From Sulfitobacter mediterraneus (lineage in GTDB: Bacteria > Pseudomonadota > Alphaproteobacteria > Rhodobacterales > Rhodobacteraceae), in the NCBI RefSeq assembly GCF_003054325.1, contig NZ_QBKU01000002.1, positions 310,001 through 374,000 of the forward strand: a DNA stretch of 64,000 nt. The letters run 5' to 3'. The notes under the pieces are model-generated. The model was not told the DNA's origin, searched no databases, and saw only the letters and a list, made by a program, of their open reading frames with translations. Made by a program: the position numbers and the translations under genes. Positions 9,560-17,730 of this stretch are shown here, in pieces (position 1 is the stretch's first letter; the number at the start of each line of letters is the position of its first letter).

Positions 9560-9964
9560 TCACCCCAGATCTGGCAGGGCCCCGAACCCGCCACGCTGCG
9601 CCAACAGACCAGACCGCAGCCCCTGCCCGATCCGGTGCGCAAGCGCCGACCAAGCCCGCGCCGGGGTTTGCGGCAATTCGCGGTGCAGCACCTCATCAAA
9701 CAGCGCCAGCCAACCGGAAAAATGATCCGGATCCACCGTTTTCGCCTTAAGATGCACCTGCATCGGATTGCCGGAATAACACCGCTCTCCCAGAATCGCA
9801 TTGCGCCAGAACAGCACGATTTTGTCTTCGTGGTTTGGCCAGTCGGCAACATGCCCGCCAAACACCGGACCAAGCACCGGATCGCCCCGCACAGCGCTGT
9901 AGAAACTGCGCACAACACGGGTAATGTCATCGGCATTCACATCAAATCTCGGAGGCATGCTCAT
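9560..9964 (-). CDS. Group III truncated haemoglobin
   Basis: 134 residues. The pattern FYSAVRGDPVLGPVF, the aromatic FWRNAILG and the F-helix MQVHLK (proximal His at H71) followed by DPDHFSGWLALFDEVL are those of group III (class P) truncated haemoglobins, thought to handle nitric oxide or oxygen. Its ATG overlaps the TGA of a 51-residue membrane ORF (ATGA), so the two are translationally coupled. Together they are divergent from an Rrf2 regulator with an NsrR-type cysteine set, which supports a role in nitrosative stress. The gene is convergent with the thioesterase. Confidence 0.88.
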   Translation of the reverse strand: MSMPPRFDVNADDITRVVRSFYSAVRGDPVLGPVFGGHVADWPNHEDKIVLFWRNAILGERCYSGNPMQVHLKAKTVDPDHFSGWLALFDEVLHRELPQTPARAWSALAHRIGQGLRSGLLAQRGGFGALPDLG

Positions 9965-10116
9965 ACCGCAAATATCCAGACGCCGATCAACATCACAACT
10001 GTGTAAACCAATGTGTTGATCATCCAGCGGATCAACCCCGCATCAGAGGTCGGCTCCACACCGATCCATTTGCAAAATTGCGTTCCGGGCCAAAGGATCA
10101 GATCTGCCAAAGTCAT
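9961..10116 (-). CDS. 51-residue single-span membrane protein coupled to the haemoglobin
   Basis: A short ORF that starts MTLADLILWPGTQFCKWIG and ends with the hydrophobic run INTLVYTVVMLIGVWIFAV. It predicts one C-terminal membrane segment and a short cytoplasmic or periplasmic head with one Cys. Its stop overlaps the haemoglobin start by 4 bp, and its ATG at 10116 faces the Rrf2 gene across 77 bp, so it is the promoter-proximal gene of the unit. The coupling and intact frame support it as real. Function unknown; a membrane anchor or partner for the haemoglobin is only a guess. Confidence 0.6.
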   Translation of the reverse strand: MTLADLILWPGTQFCKWIGVEPTSDAGLIRWMINTLVYTVVMLIGVWIFAV

Positions 10117-10169
10117 GTCGCACCTATAATCGGTATTTTTGATGCGGGTTTTATAACGCTTCTAAATAC

Positions 10170-10182
10170 GCATTGTAAATGC
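10170..10182. promoter_or_regulatory. Candidate NsrR/Rrf2 operator in the divergent promoter region
   Basis: A perfect inverted repeat GCATT-GTA-AATGC sits in the 77-bp A+T-rich gap between the 51-residue ORF/haemoglobin unit and the Rrf2 gene, 11 bp before the regulator's ATG. Its ATGC half-sites in A+T-rich flanks resemble NsrR-type sites. The location suits control of both directions, including autoregulation. The match is by eye only. Confidence 0.45.
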
Positions 10183-10193
10183 TAAATAAAGCC

Positions 10194-10622
10194 ATGCAGC
10201 TCGATAAATTCTCAGACTACGCACTGCGCATCCTGATGGCTTTGGCCGTGCACCATCCCGAAAAGATGCCCGTGGCCCGCATCGCCAAGCTGTATGACCT
10301 GTCAGAAAACCACTTGTCAAAGGTGGCCTCAGCCCTCGTTCGGGGCGGATTCCTACAGTCCGAACGGGGTCGCGCGGGGGGGCTGACGCTGGCCAGAACG
10401 GCAAATGAAATCAGCATCGGGGCGGTCATTCGTCATCTCAAGGAAGACGAGCCCGTGGTGGAATGCTTTGGCCCCAACTGCCAATGCCGGATCGAATCTG
10501 CCTGCGGTCTGCGCGAACCGCTGGCTCAGGCCAAGGAAGCGTTCTTTGCCGCGTTGGACCCTTACAGCCTCGCTGAGGTCTCGGCCAATCGCGGCACATT
10601 GGCCAGCTTGCTTGCCCCTTGA
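10194..10622 (+). CDS. nsrR: Rrf2-family regulator, NsrR-like nitric oxide sensor
   Basis: 142 residues from the ATG at 10194 (MQLDKFSDYALRILMALAVH), the usual NsrR/Rrf2 start; an upstream ATG at 10179 would add five residues. The winged helix at the N-terminus includes LSENHLSKVASALVRGGF. The cluster loop has C91, C96, C98 and C104. C91/C98/C104 match the CX6CX5C pattern of NsrR proteins that bind an NO-sensitive Fe-S cluster, and C96 is an additional Cys. The divergent truncated haemoglobin supports the NO-response assignment. Another Rrf2 member such as an IscR-like protein is less likely because of the spacing. Confidence 0.78.
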   Translation: MQLDKFSDYALRILMALAVHHPEKMPVARIAKLYDLSENHLSKVASALVRGGFLQSERGRAGGLTLARTANEISIGAVIRHLKEDEPVVECFGPNCQCRIESACGLREPLAQAKEAFFAALDPYSLAEVSANRGTLASLLAP

Positions 10623-10688
10623 ACAGACAACATTCCCTTTGGCCGCGTCATAAGGTAGACAGCGCCCAGATTTTAAAGAGATGTTCAT

Positions 10689-11219
10689 ATGCCCCGTTAC
10701 GAATACAAAGTTGTACCCGCCCCAACCAAGGGCCTCAAAGCCAAGGGTCTCAAAACGCCAGAGGCGCGGTTTTCCAATGCGCTTCAGGCTTTGATGAACA
10801 CACTTGGAGGCGATGGCTGGGAATATCAACGTGCAGAAACCCTGCCGAGCGTTGAACGCTCCGGGCTCACCTCTTCGACAACGGAGTGGCGTCACGTTTT
10901 GGTGTTCCGCCGCGCATTAGAAACCCAAACCGAAACCTTTACGCCCGAACTGCTGCCGGCCCCTGTCGCGGTCGAAATGCCCAAGGAACCTGCCTCCGAA
11001 ACGCCCGAAAAGGCCGAGGTTTCCGAAGCGGAAAAGCCTGCGAAAGACTCGCCCGAAAAAGCGGAGGACGAGGCTCTAGACGCCCCCGAGGAACAGCCCG
11101 CAAAGCCTGTGGATAACCCGGTGGATAACGGCGTCGAAGACACCGATGATGTGGCCGGGATCGGATCACCGCTCGAGGTTCTTGCAAAAGCAAGAAATAA
11201 ACCAAAATCAGATAATTAA
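10689..11219 (+). CDS. DUF4177-type protein with an acidic, low-complexity tail
   Basis: 176 residues. The N-terminal ~75 residues (RYEYKVVPAP, then LGGDGWEYQRAETLP and WRHVLVFRR) match the small DUF4177 fold. The rest is a Pro/Glu/Ala/Lys-rich, probably disordered tail (repeats of PEKAE type) ending PLEVLAKARNKPKSDN. Spacing and a purine-rich site (AAAGAG) support the ATG at 10689. It is co-directional with nsrR, 66 bp upstream, and convergent with bolA. Function unknown. Confidence 0.7.
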   Translation: MPRYEYKVVPAPTKGLKAKGLKTPEARFSNALQALMNTLGGDGWEYQRAETLPSVERSGLTSSTTEWRHVLVFRRALETQTETFTPELLPAPVAVEMPKEPASETPEKAEVSEAEKPAKDSPEKAEDEALDAPEEQPAKPVDNPVDNGVEDTDDVAGIGSPLEVLAKARNKPKSDN

Positions 11220-11228
11220 GAGGCGTTC

Positions 11229-11486
11229 TTAAACGTCCAAATCCAGTGCCAGCGCGTGAATACGCGCAATCAGATCCGGCCCCAAGGCAGCATGCACCGC
11301 ACGGTGCCGCGCCAACCGGTTTTTGCCCTCGAATGCCTGTGACCGGATGCGCACATTGAAATGGCTCTCGCCGCCGTCCTGATACCCCGCATGGCCCCGG
11401 TGGCTTTCGCTGTCATCAACCACCAAAACCTCGCCGCCGGGAAAGGCCGCCGTCAGCCGGTCTTCGATCTCTTGCGTTTTCGACAT
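11229..11486 (-). CDS. bolA: BolA-family protein
   Basis: 85 residues with the BolA core: DDSESHRGHAGY, ESHFNVRIRS and RLARHRAVHAALG. BolA proteins partner with monothiol glutaredoxins in Fe-S handling and influence envelope morphology. The conserved His residues (HRGH and the late RH) that help bind the shared cluster are present. It is divergent from the J-domain gene, with 75 bp between starts, a common Rhodobacterales neighbourhood just upstream of cobS/cobT. Confidence 0.92.
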   Translation of the reverse strand: MSKTQEIEDRLTAAFPGGEVLVVDDSESHRGHAGYQDGGESHFNVRIRSQAFEGKNRLARHRAVHAALGPDLIARIHALALDLDV

Positions 11487-11561
11487 TTTTTTTCCGAAGC
11501 CCCTTCAATCTCGCTGCACAAAGTCTAAACTCTGCCGCCTGAGTCTTAAAGGTCTATCACT

Positions 11562-12188
11562 ATGCCCAAACCAGATCCGTTCGGATTTGACATGTCCGTG
11601 TCCACATCGAAAAAGAAAAATCCCCGCGGTCGCCGTGGCATGTCCGGCGCGTCCGAGACATCAACACGGGTTTGCGATCATGAGGGCTGCGAAGAGGCGG
11701 GCAAGTTCCGCGCGCCCAAGGCGCCTGATGTTCTGGATGATTTTTTCTGGTTCTGTCAGCAGCACGTGCGCGAATACAATCTCAAGTGGAACTTCTTTGA
11801 CGGCACCACTGAGGCCGAGATGAATGCACAACTGTCCGAAGACAAAGTCTGGGAGCGTAAGACCAAGCCGCTGGGCGATCCCGAGGCCCGCGCATGGGCG
11901 CGTCTTGGCATCGAAGATCCGCATCAGGTATTGGGCAAAAACGCCACGCAGAACCCCGGTCGCGGACCGCAGGCGGGTCGCCGCCTGCCGCCCACCGAAC
12001 GCCGCGCCATCGAGATACTTGAGGCCAAAGATACATGGTCCAAACCCGAAGTGCGCAAGGCCTATAAGGCGCTGATCAAGGTGCTGCACCCCGATATGAA
12101 CGGTGGTGACCGATCCCAGGAAGAGCAGCTGCAAGAAGTTGTCTGGGCATGGGACCAGATCAAAGGCAGCCGGAATTTCAAGGACTGA
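11562..12188 (+). CDS. J-domain (DnaJ-like) co-chaperone with an N-terminal Cys motif
   Basis: 208 residues. The C-terminal ~60 residues are a J domain with the HPD tripeptide (YKALIKVLHPDMNGGD), which should stimulate a DnaK-type Hsp70. The N-terminal half carries CDHEGCEEAGKFRAP and FWFCQQHVREYN, a C-X4-C plus C-X2-H arrangement that could hold a metal ion. There is no G/F or DnaJ zinc-finger region, so this is not DnaJ itself. A strong terminator follows 33 bp after the stop. Confidence 0.85.
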   Translation: MPKPDPFGFDMSVSTSKKKNPRGRRGMSGASETSTRVCDHEGCEEAGKFRAPKAPDVLDDFFWFCQQHVREYNLKWNFFDGTTEAEMNAQLSEDKVWERKTKPLGDPEARAWARLGIEDPHQVLGKNATQNPGRGPQAGRRLPPTERRAIEILEAKDTWSKPEVRKAYKALIKVLHPDMNGGDRSQEEQLQEVVWAWDQIKGSRNFKD

Positions 12189-12220
12189 GTTTAACAAAAG
12201 TAGTTTGACAACAATACCTT

Positions 12221-12253
12221 AAAGGATCGCTTTGGCGGTCCTTTTGCTTTTTG
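12221..12253 (+). terminator. Rho-independent terminator after the J-domain gene
   Basis: A 10-bp stem (12222-12231 with 12236-12245) with one G-U pair and a TTTG loop is followed by a T-rich stretch ending at 12253. It separates the J-domain transcript from the TPR gene at 12320. Confidence 0.8.
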
Positions 12254-12319
12254 ATCTGCTGGGTCTAGGCAAATCCCACTGCAATTGCCATCCTGCGCCA
12301 AACAGCAGGAGCCGCGCAC

Positions 12320-13987
12320 ATGGACTACCCTTATGATTTGGGCCGCTATGGCCGCACCGTGACGACAAGCGCGGAAGATGCGCAGACATGGTTCGATCGG
12401 GGTCTCAACTGGATCTACGGGTTCAACCACGAAGAGGCAGCGGCCTGTTTTATCAAAGCCGCCGCCGCAGATCCACAATGTGCCATGGCTTTTTGGGGTC
12501 ATGGTTATGCGGCTGGCCCCAATTACAACATGTCTTGGGACCTGTTCGATGACAAAGGCCGGGCCGAGGCCCTTGCTGCCGCCTACGACGCCACCCAAGC
12601 CGCCTTGGCGCAGATTGCCCATATCACAGCGCCCGAAGCGGCCCTGATCAACGCGCTGACCGCACGCTACCCACAGCGGGACGTGACCGAGGACATGCAC
12701 CAATGGGACTATGACTTTGCCGATGCCATGCGCGTTGCCCATCATGCCTTTCCCGATGACGCCGATGTCGCAACCATCTTTGTCGATGCGCTGATGAACC
12801 TGACCCCATGGAACATGTGGAACCTTGAAACCGGCGCAGTGGCCTTTGACGCGGCCACCGAAGAGGCGCAGGAAGTGCTTGAGCGGCACATGGCCCTGAC
12901 CGGCGGCATGGTGCACCCCGGCATTCTGCATCTTTATGTGCACCTGATGGAGATGTCCCCCTTCCCCGAAAAGGCGCTGAAGGCGGCGGATGTCCTGCGC
13001 ACCTTGGTGCCCGATGCGGGCCATCTGGTGCATATGCCCAGCCATATTGACGTGCTGTGCGGGCATTATGAGAACGTCGTGCGATGGAACGAAAAGGCGA
13101 TCGTGGCGGATCTGAAGTATTTCGAGGCGGAAGGCGCCTTCAACATCTACACCGGCTATCGCCAGCACAATTATCACTTTGTGATCTACGGGGCGATGTT
13201 TCTGGGCCAGTTCGAACCAGCGATGCGCGCGGTGCGGCAAATGGCAGAAACCATCCCGCACGAACTGTTGGAAATTCAATCGCCTCCGATGGCCGATTAT
13301 TTCGAAACGGACCTGGGCAAAGAGCCCCATGTCCTGATCCGCTTTGGCATGTGGAACGAGATCCTGGAACTGGATCTGCCTGCCGACACCGAACTTTATT
13401 GCATGACCACGGCCTTTATCGAATACGCCAAGGCACTGGCCCATTCCGCACTTGGCAATGTACCGCAGGCCGAAGCGCAGCTTGAGGTGTTTCTGGCCGC
13501 CAAGGCGCGTGTGCCGGAAAGCCGCCTGTCGCACAACGTGCGCGGGGTTGACCTGTTGGAAGTGGCCGAGGCGATGCTGCGCGGGGAGCTGACCTATCGC
13601 AAGCGCGACTATGACACCGCCTTTGCGCATCTTCGCCAGGCCGTCATGCTGGATGATGCGCTGCCCTATGACGAACCCTGGGGCTGGATCCAGCCCACCC
13701 GCCATGCCCTTGGCGCGTTGCTTTATGAACAGGGGCAATATGCAGCGGCGGAACAGGTCTTTCGCGAGGATCTGGGCCTTGCCCCCGGCCTGCCCCGCGC
13801 TTGTGTGCATCCGGACAACGTTTGGGCGCTGCGCGGGCTTTATGACTGTCTGATCGCGCAGGGAAAAACCGAAGAGTCACCCCATATCAAACTGCGCCTC
13901 GATCTGGCCAACGCCCGCGCAGACCGGCCCATTTTGGCGGCCTGTGGATGTGCCCAGGTTGCCGTGACGCAATGTTGCACCAAATAA
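12320..13987 (+). CDS. TPR-repeat protein (TTC38-like), function unknown
   Basis: 555 residues of helical repeats. Tetratricopeptide-like units are readable, for example WFDRGLNWIYGFNHEEAAAC, YDTAFAHLRQAVMLDDALP and GALLYEQGQYAAAEQVFRED. The layout recalls the TTC38-like family, which has no established function. There is no signal peptide or membrane span. The last 18 residues carry four cysteines (CGCAQVAVTQCCTK), unusual for a TPR protein and possibly a metal-binding tail. It lies between the J-domain terminator and cobS, 116 bp from the latter. Confidence 0.75.
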   Translation: MDYPYDLGRYGRTVTTSAEDAQTWFDRGLNWIYGFNHEEAAACFIKAAAADPQCAMAFWGHGYAAGPNYNMSWDLFDDKGRAEALAAAYDATQAALAQIAHITAPEAALINALTARYPQRDVTEDMHQWDYDFADAMRVAHHAFPDDADVATIFVDALMNLTPWNMWNLETGAVAFDAATEEAQEVLERHMALTGGMVHPGILHLYVHLMEMSPFPEKALKAADVLRTLVPDAGHLVHMPSHIDVLCGHYENVVRWNEKAIVADLKYFEAEGAFNIYTGYRQHNYHFVIYGAMFLGQFEPAMRAVRQMAETIPHELLEIQSPPMADYFETDLGKEPHVLIRFGMWNEILELDLPADTELYCMTTAFIEYAKALAHSALGNVPQAEAQLEVFLAAKARVPESRLSHNVRGVDLLEVAEAMLRGELTYRKRDYDTAFAHLRQAVMLDDALPYDEPWGWIQPTRHALGALLYEQGQYAAAEQVFREDLGLAPGLPRACVHPDNVWALRGLYDCLIAQGKTEESPHIKLRLDLANARADRPILAACGCAQVAVTQCCTK

Positions 13988-14103
13988 CTGGCCTTAAAGT
14001 CTGACAAACCATTAGCCCAACCCTTGCACCCATCGGACGAATGGTGAACAACGGTCCGGCTTGAGCCGCCCTTTGGGGCGCACCAGAGAAAAGGACAGGA
14101 CAG

Positions 14104-15090
14104 ATGGCCGACGGCGCGCTGGATATCGACACCAAACCCACCGAAGAAATCAGCGTCCGCGAGGTTTTCGGTATTGATACGGACATGGTTGTAAAAGGCT
14201 TTGCCGAACGCACCGACCGCGTGCCGGATCTTGATAGCACCTACAAGTTTGATCCCGATACGACATTGGCGATCCTTGCAGGCTTTAGCCACAACCGCCG
14301 CGTGATGATCCAAGGCTATCACGGCACGGGCAAATCGACCCATATCGAACAGGTGGCAAGCCGCCTGAACTGGCCTGCGGTGCGCGTCAATCTCGACAGC
14401 CACATCAGCCGGATCGACCTGATCGGCAAGGACGCGATCAAGCTCAAAGATGGCAAGCAGGTTACAGACTTCCAAGAAGGCATCCTGCCTTGGGCGCTGC
14501 GCAACCCGACCGCGATTGTGTTTGATGAATATGACGCAGGCCGCGCCGATGTGATGTTCGTGATCCAGCGTGTGCTGGAAGTGGACGGCAAGCTGACGCT
14601 TCTGGACCAAAATCAGGTCATCACACCGCACCCCTATTTCCGCATTTTTGCGACCGCCAACACCGTGGGTCTGGGCGATACAACTGGCCTTTATCACGGC
14701 ACCCAGCAGATCAACCAAGGCCAGATGGACCGTTGGTCACTGGTGGCAACGCTGAACTATCTGTCCATTGACGCAGAAACAGCCATCGTTCTGTCCAAGA
14801 ACCCGCATTACAACACCGAAGCGGGCCGCAAAACGGTCAAGCAGATGGTGACAGTGGCGGATCTGACGCGCACGGCGTTTATGAACGGTGAGCTTTCCAC
14901 CGTCATGTCGCCGCGTACCGTCATCGCCTGGGCCCAGAACGCCGAGATTTTCCGCAATGTGGGCTATGCCTTCCGCCTGTCCTTCCTCAACAAATGTGAC
15001 GAGCTGGAGCGCCAGACCGTGGCAGAATTCTATCAGCGTCTGTTCGACGAAGAACTGCCCGAAAGCGCGGCCAGCGTCAGCTTGGGGTAA
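14104..15090 (+). CDS. cobS: Aerobic cobaltochelatase subunit CobS
   Basis: 328-residue AAA+ ATPase of the aerobic cobaltochelatase. CobS and CobT form a chaperone-like complex that drives CobN to insert Co(II) into hydrogenobyrinic acid a,c-diamide. Walker A is in [18 protein letters not shown] (about residues 65-74) and Walker B in [16 protein letters not shown]; the N-terminal [19 protein letters not shown] is characteristic. GGACAGG precedes the ATG. It is followed by a racemase-fold gene and then cobT, likely one transcript. cobN is outside this window. Confidence 0.95.
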   Translation: MADGALDIDTKPTEEISVREVFGIDTDMVVKGFAERTDRVPDLDSTYKFDPDTTLAILAGFSHNRRVMIQGYHGTGKSTHIEQVASRLNWPAVRVNLDSHISRIDLIGKDAIKLKDGKQVTDFQEGILPWALRNPTAIVFDEYDAGRADVMFVIQRVLEVDGKLTLLDQNQVITPHPYFRIFATANTVGLGDTTGLYHGTQQINQGQMDRWSLVATLNYLSIDAETAIVLSKNPHYNTEAGRKTVKQMVTVADLTRTAFMNGELSTVMSPRTVIAWAQNAEIFRNVGYAFRLSFLNKCDELERQTVAEFYQRLFDEELPESAASVSLG

Positions 15091-15111
15091 GCCAAAGCCT
15101 AAGGAGGCGTC

Positions 15112-15816
15112 ATGCACTTAGGTTTGATCGGCGGCATCGGTCCGGCATCCACGGTTGTCTATTATCAAAAACTGACGGCAGCCCTGCGCGCATTGGGGCA
15201 GCCGCTGGAACTGACCATCGTGAACGCGGATGCCAATGTTCTGGTGAAAAACAATCTGGCGGATGACCGCGCCGCGCAGGCAAAAGTCTATGCGGGATTG
15301 ATTGACCGGCTACAGGCGGCTGGCGCCGATTGCGCGGTGATCACCTCGCTGGGTGGGCATTTCTGCATTGAGGAAACCGTGCCGCTGTCCGCCCTGCCCT
15401 TGATCAGCGGCGTGACCCCGCTGGACGGGTTCTTTACCCAGCAGGGCATCAAGACGGTTGGCCTTTTGGGCACCGCTGTGGTGATGCGCACAAAACTATA
15501 CGGCCAGCTTGAAAACACCGCAGCCATCGCGCCCGATGATATCGCAGGCTCAGGCCAAACCTATCTGGATATGGCGCTGTCCAGTATTTGTACCGACGCG
15601 CAGCGCAGCTATTTCTTTGCCCAGGGTCAAAGCCTGATCGACGCTGGCGCGGATGCAGTTGTCCTCGCTGGCACCGACCTGAACCTCGCGTTTGACGGGC
15701 GCGACGTTGGCTATAGGGTGATTGACGCGCTAGACATACATATCGACCTTTTGGTCAAGCTGGCCACGGGCAAAGCTGATCTGAACGAGCATGCAATGGG
15801 GGCAACCAATGTCTAA
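15112..15816 (+). CDS. Asp/Glu racemase-fold protein lacking both catalytic cysteines
   Basis: 234 residues with the N-terminal [11 protein letters not shown] and overall layout of the aspartate/glutamate racemase (RacX/YgeA) family. The two catalytic Cys positions are not Cys: the first motif (usually I-C-T-N-T) reads I77-T78-S79-L-G-G, and the second (usually G-C-T-E) reads A186-G187-T188-D189. C74 and C85 lie nearby but not at the active position. So it is probably not a normal racemase, or it uses other chemistry. AAGGAGG precedes the ATG, and its last 8 bp overlap the cobT start, which puts it inside the cobS-cobT unit. Confidence 0.8.
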   Translation: MHLGLIGGIGPASTVVYYQKLTAALRALGQPLELTIVNADANVLVKNNLADDRAAQAKVYAGLIDRLQAAGADCAVITSLGGHFCIEETVPLSALPLISGVTPLDGFFTQQGIKTVGLLGTAVVMRTKLYGQLENTAAIAPDDIAGSGQTYLDMALSSICTDAQRSYFFAQGQSLIDAGADAVVLAGTDLNLAFDGRDVGYRVIDALDIHIDLLVKLATGKADLNEHAMGATNV

Positions 15817-17686
15817 ACCATCCGACAATCCCGCAGACGCATTCAAAAAGGCGCTGGCCGAGGCGTCCAAGGTCATGGCCAATGATCCTGAACTGACGGT
15901 CAGCTATTCGGTGGACCCCTCCGGCCTGTCCGGCGACACAATGCGCCTGCCGCAAGTGACCCGCCGCATGACCCGCGAAGAGGTTCTGCTGGCCCGCGGC
16001 ACCGCAGACGCGCTGGCGCTGAACCGGCGCTATCACAACGGCCAGACCCACGCCCGCTATGAACCACAAGGCGAAATGGCCCGCGATCTTTATGAGGCAA
16101 TGGAAACTGCCCGCTGCGAAGCGGTGGGCGCACGCGACATGCCCGGCACCGCAGGCAACATTGACGTCAAGATCAAGCACGAGGCCCTGCGCAAGGGTTA
16201 TGATCAGGCCAGACAGGCCAGCGATGTGCCTCTGGCCACGGCTGCGGGTTATCTGGTGCGCCATCTGGCGACGGGGCGCGAATTGCCCCCCGGCGCGGAC
16301 AACGCAATGGAGCTGTGGCGCGGCTATATCGAGGAACAGGCCGGCGGCACGCTGGACACCCTTGGTGATATTCTCGACGACCAATCCGCATTTGCCAAAT
16401 TTGCCCGCCAGATGATCAGTGATCTGGGCTATGGCGATCAGTTGGGTGATGATCCCGACCAGGTTGACGAAGATATGGAAGACGAGGCCGAAGAAGGCGC
16501 GGAAGAAGAACAAGACCCCGACAGCACCGGCGAGGACGATCAGGACGAAGACGACGCCGAAGGCAGCGCCGAGCAGTCACAAGAAGAACAGCAAGACAGC
16601 GCCGAGGCGCAGGTCTCGATGGACGAAATGGCCGACCAAGAGTTGGGCGAAGAGGCGGAAATGCCAGAGGGCGAGGCGCCGCTTGAGCCGCCTGCCCCGC
16701 AGCCGGTTTCGGACGCGGATCCCAATTATCTGGTCTATATGGACACCCACGACGAGGTGATTGGCGCCGAGGATCTGGCCGATCCTGTCGAACTGGAACG
16801 CTTGCGGGCCTATCTCGACCAACAGCTTGAACCGCTCAAGGGCGCGGTGAGCCGTCTGGCCAACAAGCTGCAGCGCCGTTTGCAGGCCCAACAGAACCGA
16901 TCTTGGGAATTTGACCTTGAAGAAGGCATGCTGGATGCGGGCCGTCTGGCACGGGTTGTGGCCAATCCAACAACGCCACTTTCCTTCAAGGTCGAGAAAG
17001 ACACCGAATTCCGCGATACTGTTGTGACGCTGCTGCTGGACAATTCCGGCTCAATGCGGGGGCGGCCGATTTCCATTGCTGCGATCTGTGCCGACGTTCT
17101 GGCCCGCACGTTGGAACGGTGCAACGTCAAGGTCGAGATCCTTGGCTTTACCACCCGCGCGTGGAAAGGTGGCCAAGCCCGTGAGGCATGGCTGAACGAA
17201 GGGCGCCCCGTGCAGCCGGGCCGCCTGAATGACCTGCGCCACATCATCTACAAATCCGCAGACGCCCCGTGGCGGCGAACCCGGCCCAATCTTGGTCTGA
17301 TGATGAAAGAGGGTCTGCTCAAGGAAAACATCGACGGTGAGGCACTGGAATGGGCGCACCGCCGGATGCTGGCGCGGCACGAGGCCCGCAAAATCCTCAT
17401 GGTGATCTCTGACGGGGCGCCGGTGGATGACAGCACCTTGTCGGTTAACCCGGCCAACTATCTGGAAAAGCACCTGCGCGATGTGATCGCTTTGGTCGAG
17501 AAGCGCAAAGCGGTGGAACTGCTGGCCATCGGTATCGGCCATGACGTCACCCGCTATTATGACCGCGCGGTAACGATCACGGATGTGGAACAGCTGGCCG
17601 GTGCGATGACCGAACAACTGGCGGCGCTGTTTGACAGTGATCCACGGGCACGGGCCCGCGTCATGGGGATGCGCCGCGCCGGTTGA
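15809..17686 (+). CDS. cobT: Aerobic cobaltochelatase subunit CobT
   Basis: 625 residues, normal CobT size. The order is an N-terminal helical domain, a long acidic central stretch (about residues 215-290, rich in Asp/Glu), then a von Willebrand A domain with the MIDAS motif [12 protein letters not shown]. CobT joins CobS in the ATPase complex that energises CobN. The ATG at 15809 ([12 protein letters not shown]) is chosen because it matches CobT N-termini; an upstream in-frame ATG at 15791 lies within the preceding gene. It overlaps the racemase-fold gene by 8 bp, implying coupled translation. Confidence 0.95.
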   Translation: MSKPSDNPADAFKKALAEASKVMANDPELTVSYSVDPSGLSGDTMRLPQVTRRMTREEVLLARGTADALALNRRYHNGQTHARYEPQGEMARDLYEAMETARCEAVGARDMPGTAGNIDVKIKHEALRKGYDQARQASDVPLATAAGYLVRHLATGRELPPGADNAMELWRGYIEEQAGGTLDTLGDILDDQSAFAKFARQMISDLGYGDQLGDDPDQVDEDMEDEAEEGAEEEQDPDSTGEDDQDEDDAEGSAEQSQEEQQDSAEAQVSMDEMADQELGEEAEMPEGEAPLEPPAPQPVSDADPNYLVYMDTHDEVIGAEDLADPVELERLRAYLDQQLEPLKGAVSRLANKLQRRLQAQQNRSWEFDLEEGMLDAGRLARVVANPTTPLSFKVEKDTEFRDTVVTLLLDNSGSMRGRPISIAAICADVLARTLERCNVKVEILGFTTRAWKGGQAREAWLNEGRPVQPGRLNDLRHIIYKSADAPWRRTRPNLGLMMKEGLLKENIDGEALEWAHRRMLARHEARKILMVISDGAPVDDSTLSVNPANYLEKHLRDVIALVEKRKAVELLAIGIGHDVTRYYDRAVTITDVEQLAGAMTEQLAALFDSDPRARARVMGMRRAG

Positions 17687-17730
17687 GAGCGCGGGATTGA
17701 GTTTTTTTAAGCCAAATGAAGGAGGGGCGG

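Noticed and set aside
11104..11126. TGTGGATAA (DnaA box) and a close repeat GGTGGATAA
   Set aside because: They lie inside the DUF4177 gene and encode the repeated VDN of its tail; there is no A+T-rich context.
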